This document shows positions 53,190 through 61,919 of a stretch of 64,000 nucleotides of DNA, piece after piece. Position 1 is the stretch's first letter. The number at the start of each line of letters is the position of its first letter. A program made the translations under genes and the position numbers. Source of the DNA: Rhizobium pisi (lineage in GTDB: Bacteria; Pseudomonadota; Alphaproteobacteria; Rhizobiales; Rhizobiaceae); assembly GCF_003938655.1 (NCBI RefSeq), contig NZ_RJJT01000012.1:124001-188000 (forward strand), read 5' to 3'. The notes beneath the pieces were generated by a model. That model did no database searches. It was not told the origin of the DNA and worked only from the letters and a program-made list of their open reading frames with translations.

Positions 53190-54443
53190 ATGGATTGGCG
53201 AACGCCCGAGGTAAGAATTTCACAGTCGGCAAGAGAGACTCGGCGGCTGCGAATCGTCGACCGGATATTCGATGGCGAAGAGGAAAGCTACGCGGAAGCG
53301 CTCGCAGAGGCCTATCGGCTGAAGGTCCGGCCGCTTTGCCTCTGCCGGGAGCCAGGCATGCCCATGTATATCGCGCAGATTGGTGGGCAGTTGGTCGTCA
53401 AGCGTATGCCGCTCTCCGGCGGGGATCACCATGCGACTTGCCCATCCTATGAACCGCCTTACGAGCTATCCGGACTCGGGGCATTGATGGGGACAGCGAT
53501 CAAGCTGGATGCGGTCGCAGGGTTTGCGGCACTGAAGCTGGATTTTCCATTGTCGAAGCGCGGGGCGTCGGGACCAGAGAACACTGATTCATCGCAATCA
53601 GACAGCGTCAAGAGCGACAGCAAACGACTTTCGCTGCGCGCACTTCTCCATCTCCTCTGGCATGAAAGCGGCCTCACCGAATGGACGTCCTATTGGTCGG
53701 GCAAGCGCCATTGGTGGCAAATCTATCATCATCTCATCGAAGCTGCTCGTACCATGTCGGTGCGGGGAGAGCCGCTTGCAGAACGCCTGTTCGTGCCGGA
53801 GCCATTTCGAACCGACGACAAGGCTGCGATAGAGCAGCGACGCAGCCAGGCGATGGCGGCATTGGCAAGGTCAGGGACCGGGCCGAAAAAACTGATGCTG
53901 CTGGTCGGTGAGATTAAGGAGTTCGCAGCCGCGAGAAGCGGGCAGCAGGTTGTCGTCAAGCACATGCCGGGTTTTCGCCTGCATCTAGAAGAGACGGTGT
54001 GGAGGAGGCTGCAGCGGCGGTTCGAGGCAGAATTGGCACTCTGGAAAAGCGATGACCGCCACCATCTGATCGCAATCGCGACGATCGAAGCTGGCTCGGC
54101 CGGCCTTGTGACGATCAATGAGATCGCTCTGATGACCGTCACCGAGCAGTGGTTGCCGGTGGAGAATGCGCATGAAGAGCGGCTTCTCGAAAAGCTCGTA
54201 CGATTGCGGGGCAAGACGGTAAAAGGATTGCGTTTCAACCTCGCCACCAGCCAGCCACTCGCCAATGCGATTCTGCCGGAGGCTCGCCCTAAACCCACGG
54301 CCCTTTATATTGTGCCGCCCAATGCCGATGATCGGTTTGAGGCATCGCTCCGCGAGATGGTCGACGCACGACCGGACATGTCTGCATGGATCTGGCGGGT
54401 CGCGGACGGAGACATACCGCCACCCCCTTGGGACCCGAATTGA
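53190..54443 (+). CDS. DUF1173-family protein
   Basis: A 417-residue soluble protein that I recognise as DUF1173-like, a family seen on rhizobial and other conjugative plasmids. The cysteine pair RPLCLCREPG near residue 49 is followed by VVKRMPLSGGDHHATCPSYEPP, a pattern suggesting a small metal site (C-x-C...H-x-x-x-C). The middle holds HLLWHESGLTEW and WWQIYHHL, and the C-terminus IWRVADGDIPPPPWD. It is cotranscribed with the virC-like genes. The function is unknown; a role in conjugation is inferred from linkage. Confidence 0.7.
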   Translation: MDWRTPEVRISQSARETRRLRIVDRIFDGEEESYAEALAEAYRLKVRPLCLCREPGMPMYIAQIGGQLVVKRMPLSGGDHHATCPSYEPPYELSGLGALMGTAIKLDAVAGFAALKLDFPLSKRGASGPENTDSSQSDSVKSDSKRLSLRALLHLLWHESGLTEWTSYWSGKRHWWQIYHHLIEAARTMSVRGEPLAERLFVPEPFRTDDKAAIEQRRSQAMAALARSGTGPKKLMLLVGEIKEFAAARSGQQVVVKHMPGFRLHLEETVWRRLQRRFEAELALWKSDDRHHLIAIATIEAGSAGLVTINEIALMTVTEQWLPVENAHEERLLEKLVRLRGKTVKGLRFNLATSQPLANAILPEARPKPTALYIVPPNADDRFEASLREMVDARPDMSAWIWRVADGDIPPPPWDPN

Positions 54444-54755
54444 ATGTTACCGCCGGCTGGCTGGTCTGCATTGTGGCGAGTGGCATGTTCCGCCCGCGAC
54501 CCCACCTTGTGCCCTCTACACGGAGCCGGGCTCAAATCCACAGCGCTCGGTCGGATCACGATCGCATCGCGCAGCTCGCTGACGCTGCACAAAGAACTCC
54601 GGCGATCGCGCTGACGATGCGGCAACTGCGTGAGGGGCGGCGTCACTCGAATGGGCGGCGACCGCTTGCGGGCTCCAAGAGCGGCAGCGAATAGCACCGT
54701 CCGCCCCAGGCGTCTCGCCCGGATCATCCTGCCCATCCGACAACCCATCATCGTC
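54444..54755. other. Gap with no supported gene
   Basis: About 310 bases between the DUF1173 gene and the WGR gene. Overlapping short frames exist on both strands, but none has a ribosome site or family pattern. Confidence 0.4.
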
Positions 54756-55175
54756 ATGAATCAATCAAGGTCGATCGATTCAAATCTCTCGTTGGACGCC
54801 GAGCCCGCTCTCGACGATCATGCCACCATGATTGCGCAACCCTACGAGCTATATGTCGAACGCGTCGACGCCACGAAAAACATGGCCCGCTACTATGCCA
54901 TGTCGATAGAGCCGACCCTGTTCGGTGAAGCGTGCCTCATCCGCAGGTGGGGGCGCATTGGCGCCGGTGGTCAGAGGATGATGCATCATTTCACGCGGGA
55001 GGAGGATGCAGTCGAACTCTTCCTCGAGCTTCTGAGAAAGAAGCGCTCGCGCGGATACAGACCAAGGCCCCATTTCCAGCAAGGTCCCCTCCCCGCCCGG
55101 CACCGAGCTTTTTCGGACAACCCGCCGCCACGACTTCACCCGATCATTGACGGCGAAGCGAAGCTTCAAGCCTGA
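54756..55175 (+). CDS. WGR-domain protein
   Basis: A 139-residue protein. After a ~30-residue leader, YELYVERVDATKNMARYYAMSIEPTLFGE, then LIRRWGRIGAGGQRM and TREEDAVELFLELLRKKRSRGYRP form a complete WGR domain (R-WGRIG-x-x-G). WGR domains bind nucleic acids in PARPs and some polymerase-associated proteins. A second candidate start, MIAQPYE, lies inside the leader. It is a frequent stand-alone gene on rhizobial plasmids. A short hairpin follows the stop. Confidence 0.75.
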   Translation: MNQSRSIDSNLSLDAEPALDDHATMIAQPYELYVERVDATKNMARYYAMSIEPTLFGEACLIRRWGRIGAGGQRMMHHFTREEDAVELFLELLRKKRSRGYRPRPHFQQGPLPARHRAFSDNPPPRLHPIIDGEAKLQA

Positions 55176-55195
55176 CCGTCGGTCGATCCGACGGT
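55175..55195 (+). terminator. Hairpin after the WGR gene
   Basis: ACCGTCGG (55175-55182) pairs exactly with CCGACGGT (55188-55195), with a five-base loop, starting at the last base of the stop codon. There is no T-tract, so it may be a weak terminator. Confidence 0.45.
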
Positions 55196-55212
55196 TAGGC
55201 TTGGCAACATGG

Positions 55213-55238
55213 CAAAAGCCTCCCTCAAAAGGGAGGCT
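55213..55238 (-). terminator. Terminator of the leftward 55-residue gene
   Basis: AGCCTCCC (55217-55224) pairs with GGGAGGCT (55231-55238) across a six-base loop. Read leftward, the stem is followed by TTTT (complement of 55213-55216). The right arm overlaps the end of the gene it terminates. Confidence 0.7.
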
Positions 55239-55392
55239 CGGCGCTGATGCGGCCTTCCTGCTCCGCCACGAAGACCTCTCGTTCGGCCAGCGCGAGTTCG
55301 AGTTCCGCCGCGATCTGCCGGCGCTCGTCGGGGTGTGCGTTCCGCAGCTCGGCCTTGAGTTCTACGATGGTCCAATCCAGTTCGTTCGTCAT
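55225..55392 (-). CDS. Small hypothetical protein
   Basis: A 55-residue acidic helical protein (MTNELDWTIVELKAELRNAHPDERRQIAAELELALAE, named by segments ELDWTIVEL and ERRQIAAELE). GGAGAC lies 6 bases before the ATG at 55392 and a terminator follows, so a real small gene is likely. No function is recognised. Confidence 0.6.
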   Translation of the reverse strand: MTNELDWTIVELKAELRNAHPDERRQIAAELELALAEREVFVAEQEGRISAEPPF

Positions 55393-55807
55393 GTCGCCGT
55401 CTCCTTGACGTTTGTGAAAGACGAGCGCTCCGGTCATGGCGGGATGGAGGGGTCAAGGATCGCGATGGCGACCGGCGGAGCCGGCGAGTGGGGGAGCCGA
55501 TTTTGTCGGAGAGGAGGGCACCGGAGCGGAGGCAAAATTGGGGGAACCGCTGGTCCTTGAGGCCTTCATGCCGCCATGGCACCCTCGGGCGGACTGAGCA
55601 GACTTTTCCTCTCCGTATGGCACCAAAAAATCTCGCCGCGGGCTCGATACCAGCTTCCGGTTTATCGTCGCTTGCCGCGGGTGGTCGCAAACCCGTTGGT
55701 ATTTGTGGACAATCGCGTTGTAATAGGGAATTTGCCGCAGCGCGCCGATGACAGCGGCGGTCACTAGTGGCAGGGACTCCGGGTCATTCATGATGCGGAG
55801 AGAAAAA
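55393..55807. other. Intergenic region before the HU-like gene
   Basis: About 415 bases with promoters for the leftward 55-residue gene and the rightward HU-like gene expected. Open frames on both strands (55166-55690, 55453-56082) lack family patterns. I see no further signal. Confidence 0.4.
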
Positions 55808-56086
55808 ATGACCACGACCAACGAAATCGCCGACAAGATTGCCGGAGAGCACGGCCTGACCAAGGGACAGGGGAAAGCCATCGTCGAGGCTGTGATCGCT
55901 TCGATCACGGCGGCTGCCATTGCCGGCAACGAGACGTCCCTACCAGGTTTTGGAAAGTTCAAGGTGAAGGAAACACCGGAGCGAGAGGCTCGCAATCCGT
56001 CGACCGGCGCGACCATCAAGGTCGCGGCCGCAAAGAAGCTGAGCTTCCAACCGGCCAAGGCGCTGAAGGACGCGCTGAACAAGTAA
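55808..56086 (+). CDS. HU/IHF-family nucleoid protein
   Basis: A 92-residue DNA-bending protein. It begins MTTTNEIADKIAGEHGLTKG (helical body), then the dimer strand GNETSLPGFGKFKVKE and the DNA-binding arm with ARNPSTGATIKV (R-N-P-x-T-G) and the end AAKKLSFQPAKALKDAL. These are the full HU signatures. GGAGAG precedes the ATG. It is a plasmid-borne HU paralogue that may help relaxosome or nucleoid structure. A bidirectional terminator follows. Confidence 0.9.
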   Translation: MTTTNEIADKIAGEHGLTKGQGKAIVEAVIASITAAAIAGNETSLPGFGKFKVKETPEREARNPSTGATIKVAAAKKLSFQPAKALKDALNK

Positions 56087-56095
56087 CACGTCAGA

Positions 56096-56120
56096 AGCCC
56101 CGCTCGGATCGAGCGGGGCT
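56096..56120. terminator. Terminator between the HU-like and DUF736 genes
   Basis: An 11-base perfect stem, AGCCCCGCTCG (56096-56106) with 56110-56120, has a three-base loop and is followed by TTCGGCTTT. It lies in a convergent gap, so it may serve both genes. Confidence 0.8.
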
Positions 56121-56130
56121 TTCGGCTTTA

Positions 56131-56442
56131 TCAGCGACGCGTGCTGCGTGACCAGATGAGCTGCAATCCTTCCTGCCCCTGAACTTCGGTCAGCGTTGCG
56201 TAGATCGGCGCGGGGAAACTCGGGTCGTCGAGCTTGACCGAGATGTAGTCGCGCTCACTCTCGCGAGCCTGCTTCTGCCAGCCAGCGCCAAATTCGACAT
56301 TGCCGGCCAGGACCCTGAAATCGGGAGCATCGTCGGAGGTGCGCTCGACGCGGACGATCTTGGCCTTGACGTTGAGGTTGAGGGTCTTGATCGTGCCGGT
56401 AAAGCCGTTTTCGGAAGCGGTGAAAGAGCCGATGGTTGCCAT
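56131..56442 (-). CDS. DUF736-family protein
   Basis: A 103-residue soluble protein: MATIGSFTASENGFTGTIKTLNL, then SDDAPDFRVLAGNVEFGAGW and RDYISVKLDDPSFPAPIYATL, the defining DUF736 pattern. It is found on nearly all large rhizobial plasmids, often near ArdC and conjugation genes, and has no known function. The gene points toward the HU-like gene. Confidence 0.88.
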   Translation of the reverse strand: MATIGSFTASENGFTGTIKTLNLNVKAKIVRVERTSDDAPDFRVLAGNVEFGAGWQKQARESERDYISVKLDDPSFPAPIYATLTEVQGQEGLQLIWSRSTRR

Positions 56443-56992
56443 AGTCGTATTCCTTCTGTTGCTCGGGCCGCGCCCATCGCAGCCTCGATGGCTGTCGATG
56501 AGACCGGGAACGATCGGACCGCACCCCTTGGGGCCGTAACAAAGTGAAGAACGGCCTTTGGCCGAGGCTTTCTTGTCTCGCGAGGAATGGCGGCATATCC
56601 GGGGTCCCCACAGGACTTGTCGTGAGGGGTGGTCACCGCCAGGGGAAGAAAACGAGCCGGCCGTTGCGGGAGGACGATCGAGCCGAGCGTGCGAGGCGAT
56701 TTCCGGTCAGACATGCCCCATCGAGACCGCGGGGGCGAGCTGTTGCGCGGAGAGGATCCGGCGCCTGGCTCCGTCAGGCAGATCGCGCTTTCGGCTGGCG
56801 AGACTCCGCACCAGACGCCGTCGAACATCGTTAAGACCGGCTAACAATCCCCATCGCAACGCAGATCCGACTGAAGATGACTGAAGTCAGAAAGTGCCGT
56901 GGCTCGCACTGGATTGGCGCGGCAATAAGCGAGCGGGTGCGACCGGCTTAGGAACGGTTCACGGCCGCCACCCTGCGGCTTGCCGCTGCATC
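56443..56992. other. Gap with no supported gene
   Basis: About 550 bases between the DUF736 start and the end of the toxin gene. The DUF736 promoter should lie at its left end. Several rightward frames (for example 56558-56884) have no ribosome site or recognisable motif. Confidence 0.4.
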
Positions 56993-57358
56993 CTAAACGG
57001 TGCGGGCGATTTTCTTGAGGAAGGCCGGGCTGAAACTGCCGAGCGGAACCGTGGACTCGAAATCGAAGGCCTTGTCGAGTTCGACCCAGTTGTACTCGTC
57101 GAGAATGATCCAGCACGGAAAATCGAGACCGGCGCGCCGGCATTCGATCTGGCTGATCGGCAGAAACAGGCGCTCGTGCTGCGGCGTTCGCGAGGTTATG
57201 GCGAACAGGACGACAACACCTGGCACGGACGACGACACAGACCGGTCGCGCCTTGCGACCTGTTTCTTCGCCGGCGTCTGCTGACGCTTCCAGAGATAGT
57301 GGAAACGGACGTCCCCCGCGTCAAACCTGCCCGTCCTCGAGCAACTCGTCGAGGCCAT
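56993..57358 (-). CDS. PemK/MazF-like toxin candidate
   Basis: A 121-residue protein. After ~16 residues come GDVRFHYLWKRQQ, then VVLFAITSRTPQHERLFLPISQIECRRAGLD and WIILDEYNWVE, with the end GSFSPAFLKKIA. The GDV-x-x-x-YLW, P-x-x-x-x-LFPI and AGLD-x-x-W-x-x-x-DEYN order is that of rhizobial PemK-like growth inhibitors, which cleave RNA in related systems. Start ATG at 57358 overlaps the antitoxin by 38 bases, so coupled translation is likely; the true start is uncertain. Confidence 0.6.
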   Translation of the reverse strand: MASTSCSRTGRFDAGDVRFHYLWKRQQTPAKKQVARRDRSVSSSVPGVVVLFAITSRTPQHERLFLPISQIECRRAGLDFPCWIILDEYNWVELDKAFDFESTVPLGSFSPAFLKKIARTV

Positions 57359-57566
57359 GCATCAACTCGGCGTGGACTTTGTCTGGTGCGTCGTCGAGAT
57401 TGTATGCGGCAGTATCGGAACGGCCGAGCAGCTTTCGATACTGCTCCGCGGTCAAGATGACGAGCTTCTCCTTGCCTCGCTTGGTGAGCGTCACCGGTTC
57501 GACCAATGCGGCCTCGAGGATCTCGCCCGAGGCTCGGTTCATGTCCGAATAAGAAAACTGCTTCAT
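57321..57566 (-). CDS. Phd/YefM-family antitoxin
   Basis: An 81-residue protein, MKQFSYSDMNRASGEIL, then EPVTLTKRGKEKLVILTAEQYRKLLG and a C-terminal acidic tail (DDAPDKVHAELMHGLDELLEDG). This is the Phd fold: a DNA-binding N-terminus and an intrinsically disordered toxin-binding tail. GGAGG lies 5 bases before the ATG at 57566. It precedes the PemK-like gene, the usual antitoxin-first order. Confidence 0.82.
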   Translation of the reverse strand: MKQFSYSDMNRASGEILEAALVEPVTLTKRGKEKLVILTAEQYRKLLGRSDTAAYNLDDAPDKVHAELMHGLDELLEDGQV

Positions 57567-57644
57567 AGGCACCTCCAGTCAATTGCGTAAAACACGTAAT
57601 CTTTATGCAAGTCGGCCCGGAATAGCGACCAACTTGCGGGAGGA

Positions 57645-58568
57645 TTATGCGGCCTCATCGTGCGGCTGAAGCGCGTGCAGATAACCGACGGCCCGTTGCG
57701 CATGCGCTGCGGCCTGGACGATAAACCGTTTGTCGCTCTCCAAAACCGAAAGCCATGACGCGAGATAGCTCGCATGGTCCGGGCGCGGCTCCATCTCCGG
57801 AACGATGCCGAGGTCGGCCGCAAGGAATGCCGCACCCAACTCGGCAATCAGTTCTTCGCGGGCCCGCTCCGACCGGTCTTTTGTGTATCTGGAAAGATCA
57901 CGATTGAGGCGATGGGGTGCACCAGCCCAGTGAATTTCTTCATGGGCAAGCGTTGCATAATAGCTTTCCACGTCCCGGAACGATTCGATCGGAGGCATCT
58001 GGATATAGTCCGGCGCCGGCGCGTAGAAAGCCTTGTCGCCACCATGACGGATGAGGGCGCCGGTCGCCGCGAAGAAGGCATCGGCGTGCGCGATCCTGTC
58101 AACGGGCCGCACGGTATCGTCCTCACTCGGAACTGCATAGCTTTTAGGAAGGCCGTCGATCTGCTCGACATTGAAGACGGTGTAGGCCTTGAGGAAGGGA
58201 ATATCGCGTTCGACCTCCCGCCCCTCGCCGTCAGTTTCGATCTTGCTGATACGGTTGGCATAAACGACCATCGAGCACGTCTCGCCCTTGCGGACGCGAG
58301 CGCCAAGTTCCAATGCCTGGCGAAACGTCATCCATGTCGATGACGAAAAGCCGCGTGCCATGCACTCCGACCAGAGCAGTAGCACGTTGATGCCCGAATA
58401 GGGCTCGCCGTTATGGCGCAAGGGCCGCGAAACGCGGCCACTCAGGTGCTTCGCGCTCCATGGCTGCAGCCATGGCCGCACACCCTCGTCGAGCGTGGCA
58501 ACGATCTTGTCGGTGATGTGTGCATAGATGTCTGCACGTTCGCCGTTGTTCTTGTCTGACTTCTTCAT
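57645..58568 (-). CDS. ardC: ArdC-like antirestriction protein
   Basis: A 307-residue protein: an N-terminal ssDNA-binding domain (YAHITDKIVATLDEGVRPWLQPW, NGEPYSGINVLLLW), a central segment (KGETCSMVVYAN, FLKAYTVFNVEQIDGLP), and a C-terminal zincin protease-like domain with HEEIH in YYATLAHEEIHWAG and the third ligand region AREELIAELGAAFLA. This is the ArdC layout. It shields incoming plasmid DNA from host restriction after conjugation. Confidence 0.9.
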   Translation of the reverse strand: MKKSDKNNGERADIYAHITDKIVATLDEGVRPWLQPWSAKHLSGRVSRPLRHNGEPYSGINVLLLWSECMARGFSSSTWMTFRQALELGARVRKGETCSMVVYANRISKIETDGEGREVERDIPFLKAYTVFNVEQIDGLPKSYAVPSEDDTVRPVDRIAHADAFFAATGALIRHGGDKAFYAPAPDYIQMPPIESFRDVESYYATLAHEEIHWAGAPHRLNRDLSRYTKDRSERAREELIAELGAAFLAADLGIVPEMEPRPDHASYLASWLSVLESDKRFIVQAAAHAQRAVGYLHALQPHDEAA

Positions 58569-58862
58569 GATCTTATCCCTCGACCCCGCGAACCGCGCCC
58601 TTCGCGGTTCGTCACGGCGGTCGAGAAAGCGGAGGCCGGAAGCGGTGCACCCGCTGGCATCCCGTCGATAGTTCGATCATCGCAGGCGGGCCGGAACGAC
58701 AGTGGAGGACGGCTTGCCGTTGCGACCGTCCATCTCCGGACTCGGCTAGACCGCAAACCGGGACGAACCGTGACGGGCATCGTCAGCCAAACGACACGGA
58801 ACAAGGCCGGGGCGCGCCGCGCACCGGTCTTGTTCGGAGATGAGGGCTTTTCGCCTCTTCCC

Positions 58863-59447
58863 TCAGTCGAAAGCGGACATCTGTAGCGAAGCCGCCTTCT
58901 GGTCGATCGATGGAGCGGCGGCAGCAGCGCCTGCCCGCTCATATGGCTTCCAGGTCTCACCAGTGATCTCTTCATAGGCGCTGACTGCGCCTTCGGCGGC
59001 CATGCGCAGGACGTGGGCCTGCAGGCCCATGTCGGCTGCGAATTCGCGCTTGCGCTGGGCGCGGCTGTCGAAGCCGACCGGGCCTTCAATATCCTCGTCG
59101 CGATAGTCGTTGGAAAGCTTGGTGGTGAGATCACGGGCTTCCGTGACCGAGCGGCTGTAGAACTGGCCGGCGCCGTAGGCGGAGCCGACGAAGGAGCCGA
59201 CGATGCGCTGCATGTGGATCTGCATGGCCCTTTCGGCGAGACCGTCTTTCAGTGCCACGGCACTTTCGATGAGCTGGGCACGGTGGAGTTCGCGGATACC
59301 GTCGCTATCGACGACGGCCAGGCCGAAGCTTTCGGAGATGCGTTGTGCCTGCGCGCTGTCCGGGCAGGTGTGGCGGACCATCTCGAGGGTGGTGGCGCGC
59401 TGGGCGGCTGGGCGGGCTTTCGGTGCGGAACGGTTGAGCGATGTCAT
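58863..59447 (-). CDS. Conserved hypothetical plasmid protein
   Basis: A 194-residue helical, soluble protein, MTSLNRSAPKARPAAQRATT at the start, with SAQAQRISESFGLAVV and YGAGQFYSRSVTEARDL in the middle. It ends EEITGETWKPYERAGAAAAAPS. It lies one gene upstream of ardC on the same strand. No catalytic motif or known family is recognised. Confidence 0.6.
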   Translation of the reverse strand: MTSLNRSAPKARPAAQRATTLEMVRHTCPDSAQAQRISESFGLAVVDSDGIRELHRAQLIESAVALKDGLAERAMQIHMQRIVGSFVGSAYGAGQFYSRSVTEARDLTTKLSNDYRDEDIEGPVGFDSRAQRKREFAADMGLQAHVLRMAAEGAVSAYEEITGETWKPYERAGAAAAAPSIDQKAASLQMSAFD

Positions 59448-60159
59448 GATGAATGTCCTTGTCCGTGTTGGTTGAGCAAAGCCCGGGGCCTGCCGTTTTC
59501 CGGCACTGTCTCTCGGGTGCGGTCGACACGAACCGGCGAAGCGGCCTGGCCCAAGGTCAGGACGATGCGAGGCGAGAAAGGTGGGGTTGCGGACAATGCG
59601 GGGCGCTTGCGGTCTGCAGTGAACGCGGCAACGCCTTGCGAAGCAAGCGTCGAGCCTGCCGCCCCGCGGCGCGGACCGCGGCCTTTGACCGGGCTGCAGT
59701 CCGGTTCAGACCGCAGCAGAACCGAGGGCAGCGCCGGATGAACCGCTCGACGTGCGTACTCGGCCAACGCTGGCACATCATCGGCTTGCCGCGGTTCCGC
59801 CAAGCTCCTTTCAGACTGCGCCGAACTCGGAGGTAAATCCGCTTGGCAACTCCAGTCCCCGCACTTCATGTTGGGAAAGCTCCCCGCAGCGCTTCGACAG
59901 TTGCGGTCTGCAACTCCATTATCCTGCATTTAGCGCCGCGTGGCCAAGAGACCGCGGCGCAGGCCGATGGCCCGGGCTGGCAGGAGCGCATCAACGACGC
60001 GCCGCCTGCCGCCATGAAGGGGATCGTTGAACGTGGCGCTCACGCGGCCACCACTCAGGAGCGCGGTGCGGCGAAGCAATCAGGTTATCGCACTATCGAA
60101 AGAGTTTCCAAACAAGGAGCTAGTCACGATGGAGTCAACACGAGGATAGGCGGTCGGGT
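59448..60159. other. Long gap with no supported gene
   Basis: About 710 bases. The promoter of the leftward 58863 gene should lie at the left. Open frames exist on both strands (59453-59836, 59444-59929, 59843-60361), but all lack a ribosome site and a family pattern, as expected of GC-rich non-coding DNA. Confidence 0.4.
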
Positions 60160-60741
60160 TCAAGCAGCACCGAAGCGGTGCAACATCATTCGAAGCCGCA
60201 GATTCTGTTGGCGAAGGCGATCAGCCAAAAGCGTCTTCAATCGGCGATTTTCGGCTTCGAGAGCAGACAATTCATCAATTGAAGCTTCGCTGAGAGACGC
60301 CAAGTGGGAAGTTACTGAGGTACCGACCTTATCGCCGTCTTTAGGCCTAGTTGGCGACTGACGGCCCGTGATCCCCGATCGACGGGGCTGTCTTGTCGCG
60401 ACGGCGGCTTTTGCAACAACTTCGACAACGGCCAGTTCTTGAGGTTCTGAGCGCTTTTCCACGGTAGCAACGGCGATCGCAGCGATGGCATCAGAAGTCT
60501 CAGCCACCGGGGCGAGGATCGGCCCTGCAACAGGCGCGTTTTCTACGGCAGGCGCGACGACAATGTCTTCGACCGTCACGTCAGCTTTCTGCCCGTCCTC
60601 AAACAGCTGCGGCGCCACGCTGGCTGCCTGACGGGCAAATGCCTTCAGATCTGTACTGCCCCAGATGGATCCCTGCCTGACTGCCGATCGGCGGCCCTTC
60701 GACTTGATCTCGACAACGAAATTTCTCTGCGGAGTCTTCAT
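60160..60741 (-). CDS. SyrB-like protein 3
   Basis: A 193-residue protein. The N-terminus (MKTPQRNFVVEIKSKGRRS) is basic, and a low-complexity middle rich in A/V/P/E follows. The C-terminal helix SEASIDELSALEAENRRLKTLLADRLRQQNLRLRMML has leucines at heptad spacing and ends in RFG. The same ending occurs in the two upstream paralogues, the last of which is SyrB-like. Role likely regulatory or oligomerising; DNA-binding parts are not evident. Confidence 0.65.
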   Translation of the reverse strand: MKTPQRNFVVEIKSKGRRSAVRQGSIWGSTDLKAFARQAASVAPQLFEDGQKADVTVEDIVVAPAVENAPVAGPILAPVAETSDAIAAIAVATVEKRSEPQELAVVEVVAKAAVATRQPRRSGITGRQSPTRPKDGDKVGTSVTSHLASLSEASIDELSALEAENRRLKTLLADRLRQQNLRLRMMLHRFGAA

Positions 60742-60773
60742 GTCATTCCAATCATAACAGCCTGACCGGCAGG

Positions 60774-61385
60774 CTAACGAATATCAAAGCGCTCGAGCAT
60801 CTTTTTCAATTGAGCGTTCTGCAGTTTCAGCTTCAGCGCCAAGGTAGCCTTCAGCGCCGCGATGTCTTCGTCGAGGGCGGCCACCTCCTGAAGAAATGTC
60901 AGAGGCTGCACCGGAAGAGATGCAGGTTGTGGGTCGTCGTTCGACTTGAACGGAGACTGCGTCACGACTTGAACCGAACCGGGCTTTATACGCTTCGACC
61001 GATTTTTGCTAGAGGTCGACAGGGCTTCCATATCGCCAGGGCTTGCCGGTGCTATTGCCACGACATCTGGATCTGGACGCTCGATTGCGACTTCAGGTTC
61101 TACTATGTCAACCGCTCGTTCCGACGGCAAATGGGAGGCGACTTCGCTCGGTTCGACTGTGGGCCTGACCACCGATGATGACGTAACCGGCGAAGCGGCG
61201 GCGACGTCTGTCGTTCCGAGCGAATGATCAGTCGACGCAGCTTTCGTTGCAGAAAGCGCCTGCGCCCCGTCCTGATCGCCTGCCTGATCCTCAGCCGGTT
61301 TGTCTGAAGCCGGGGGAACCAACGGCGACGATTGCGTTTTACGGCGCGACGTCAGGTCCGCGAGAAATCGCCATGGTGACTTCAT
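60774..61385 (-). CDS. SyrB-like protein 2
   Basis: A 203-residue protein (MKSPWRFLADLTSRRKTQSS) with a long disordered, acidic and serine-rich middle. The C-terminus FLQEVAALDEDIAALKATLALKLKLQNAQLKKMLERFDIR is described by its leucine heptads and final LQNAQLKKMLERF. It is 32 bases upstream of the previous gene on the same strand, so cotranscription is likely. Confidence 0.65.
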   Translation of the reverse strand: MKSPWRFLADLTSRRKTQSSPLVPPASDKPAEDQAGDQDGAQALSATKAASTDHSLGTTDVAAASPVTSSSVVRPTVEPSEVASHLPSERAVDIVEPEVAIERPDPDVVAIAPASPGDMEALSTSSKNRSKRIKPGSVQVVTQSPFKSNDDPQPASLPVQPLTFLQEVAALDEDIAALKATLALKLKLQNAQLKKMLERFDIR

Positions 61386-61508
61386 AGTGCTTTACCCCCT
61401 GACTGAATGCGCAACGGCGCTGCGAGATCCTTGCAGATCCCGCTTGCCAAATTTCTTGGTTCGATATGCTTGCCGCTGTCAAAAGGCAGAACGACAGCAC
61501 TGTTCGCG

Positions 61509-61919
61509 TCAGACGCGATCAAGCCGCCTGCGCAGATCGGCGTTTTCGTTGCGCAGCTTTTCGGCAAGTAGCTTGCGAAGACGCTGGTTCTCTTCTTCCA
61601 GCTTGATCAGATCTTCAATCTCATCAAGCACTGCGACAGGCGTTGGTTGCGGCTGTGGAACAGCCTTAGGCCTGCGCTTGGCTCTGGTAGCCTTTGCTGC
61701 AGCTTCGGGCTTTGCAACGACCGCTTTGGCCTTCCTGCCACGGCCGCTTGCAGCCTTTACGGAATCCGACGGTGCAGCAGCAGCTTGCGACGGAACGTCA
61801 GCCGGTGCGGCAACCGCCTTCTTCTGACGAGGTGCCCGCGTCTTCTTCACAGGGGGTGTCTCTACCGGAGCCGCTACGCCTACGGCAACAGCGGGGGCAG
61901 CGTTATTCTCTTCAGCCAT
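61509..61919 (-). CDS. SyrB-like regulator
   Basis: A 136-residue protein matching the SyrB family of Sinorhizobium/Rhizobium: acidic start (MAEENNAAPAV), basic AT-hook-like middle (KKTRAPRQKKAVAAP, SGRGRKAKAV, RAKRRPKAVP) and a leucine-rich C-terminal coil (EDLIKLEEENQRLRKLLAEKL...DLRRRLDRV). In S. meliloti SyrB is a repressor of syrM, linking to nodulation and exopolysaccharide control; here no syrM is seen, so its target is unknown. Confidence 0.75.
   Translation of the reverse strand: MAEENNAAPAVAVGVAAPVETPPVKKTRAPRQKKAVAAPADVPSQAAAAPSDSVKAASGRGRKAKAVVAKPEAAAKATRAKRRPKAVPQPQPTPVAVLDEIEDLIKLEEENQRLRKLLAEKLRNENADLRRRLDRV

Noticed and set aside
59843..60361. Rightward 172-codon frame
   Set aside because: No ribosome site or family pattern; partly antisense to the SyrB-like protein 3 gene.
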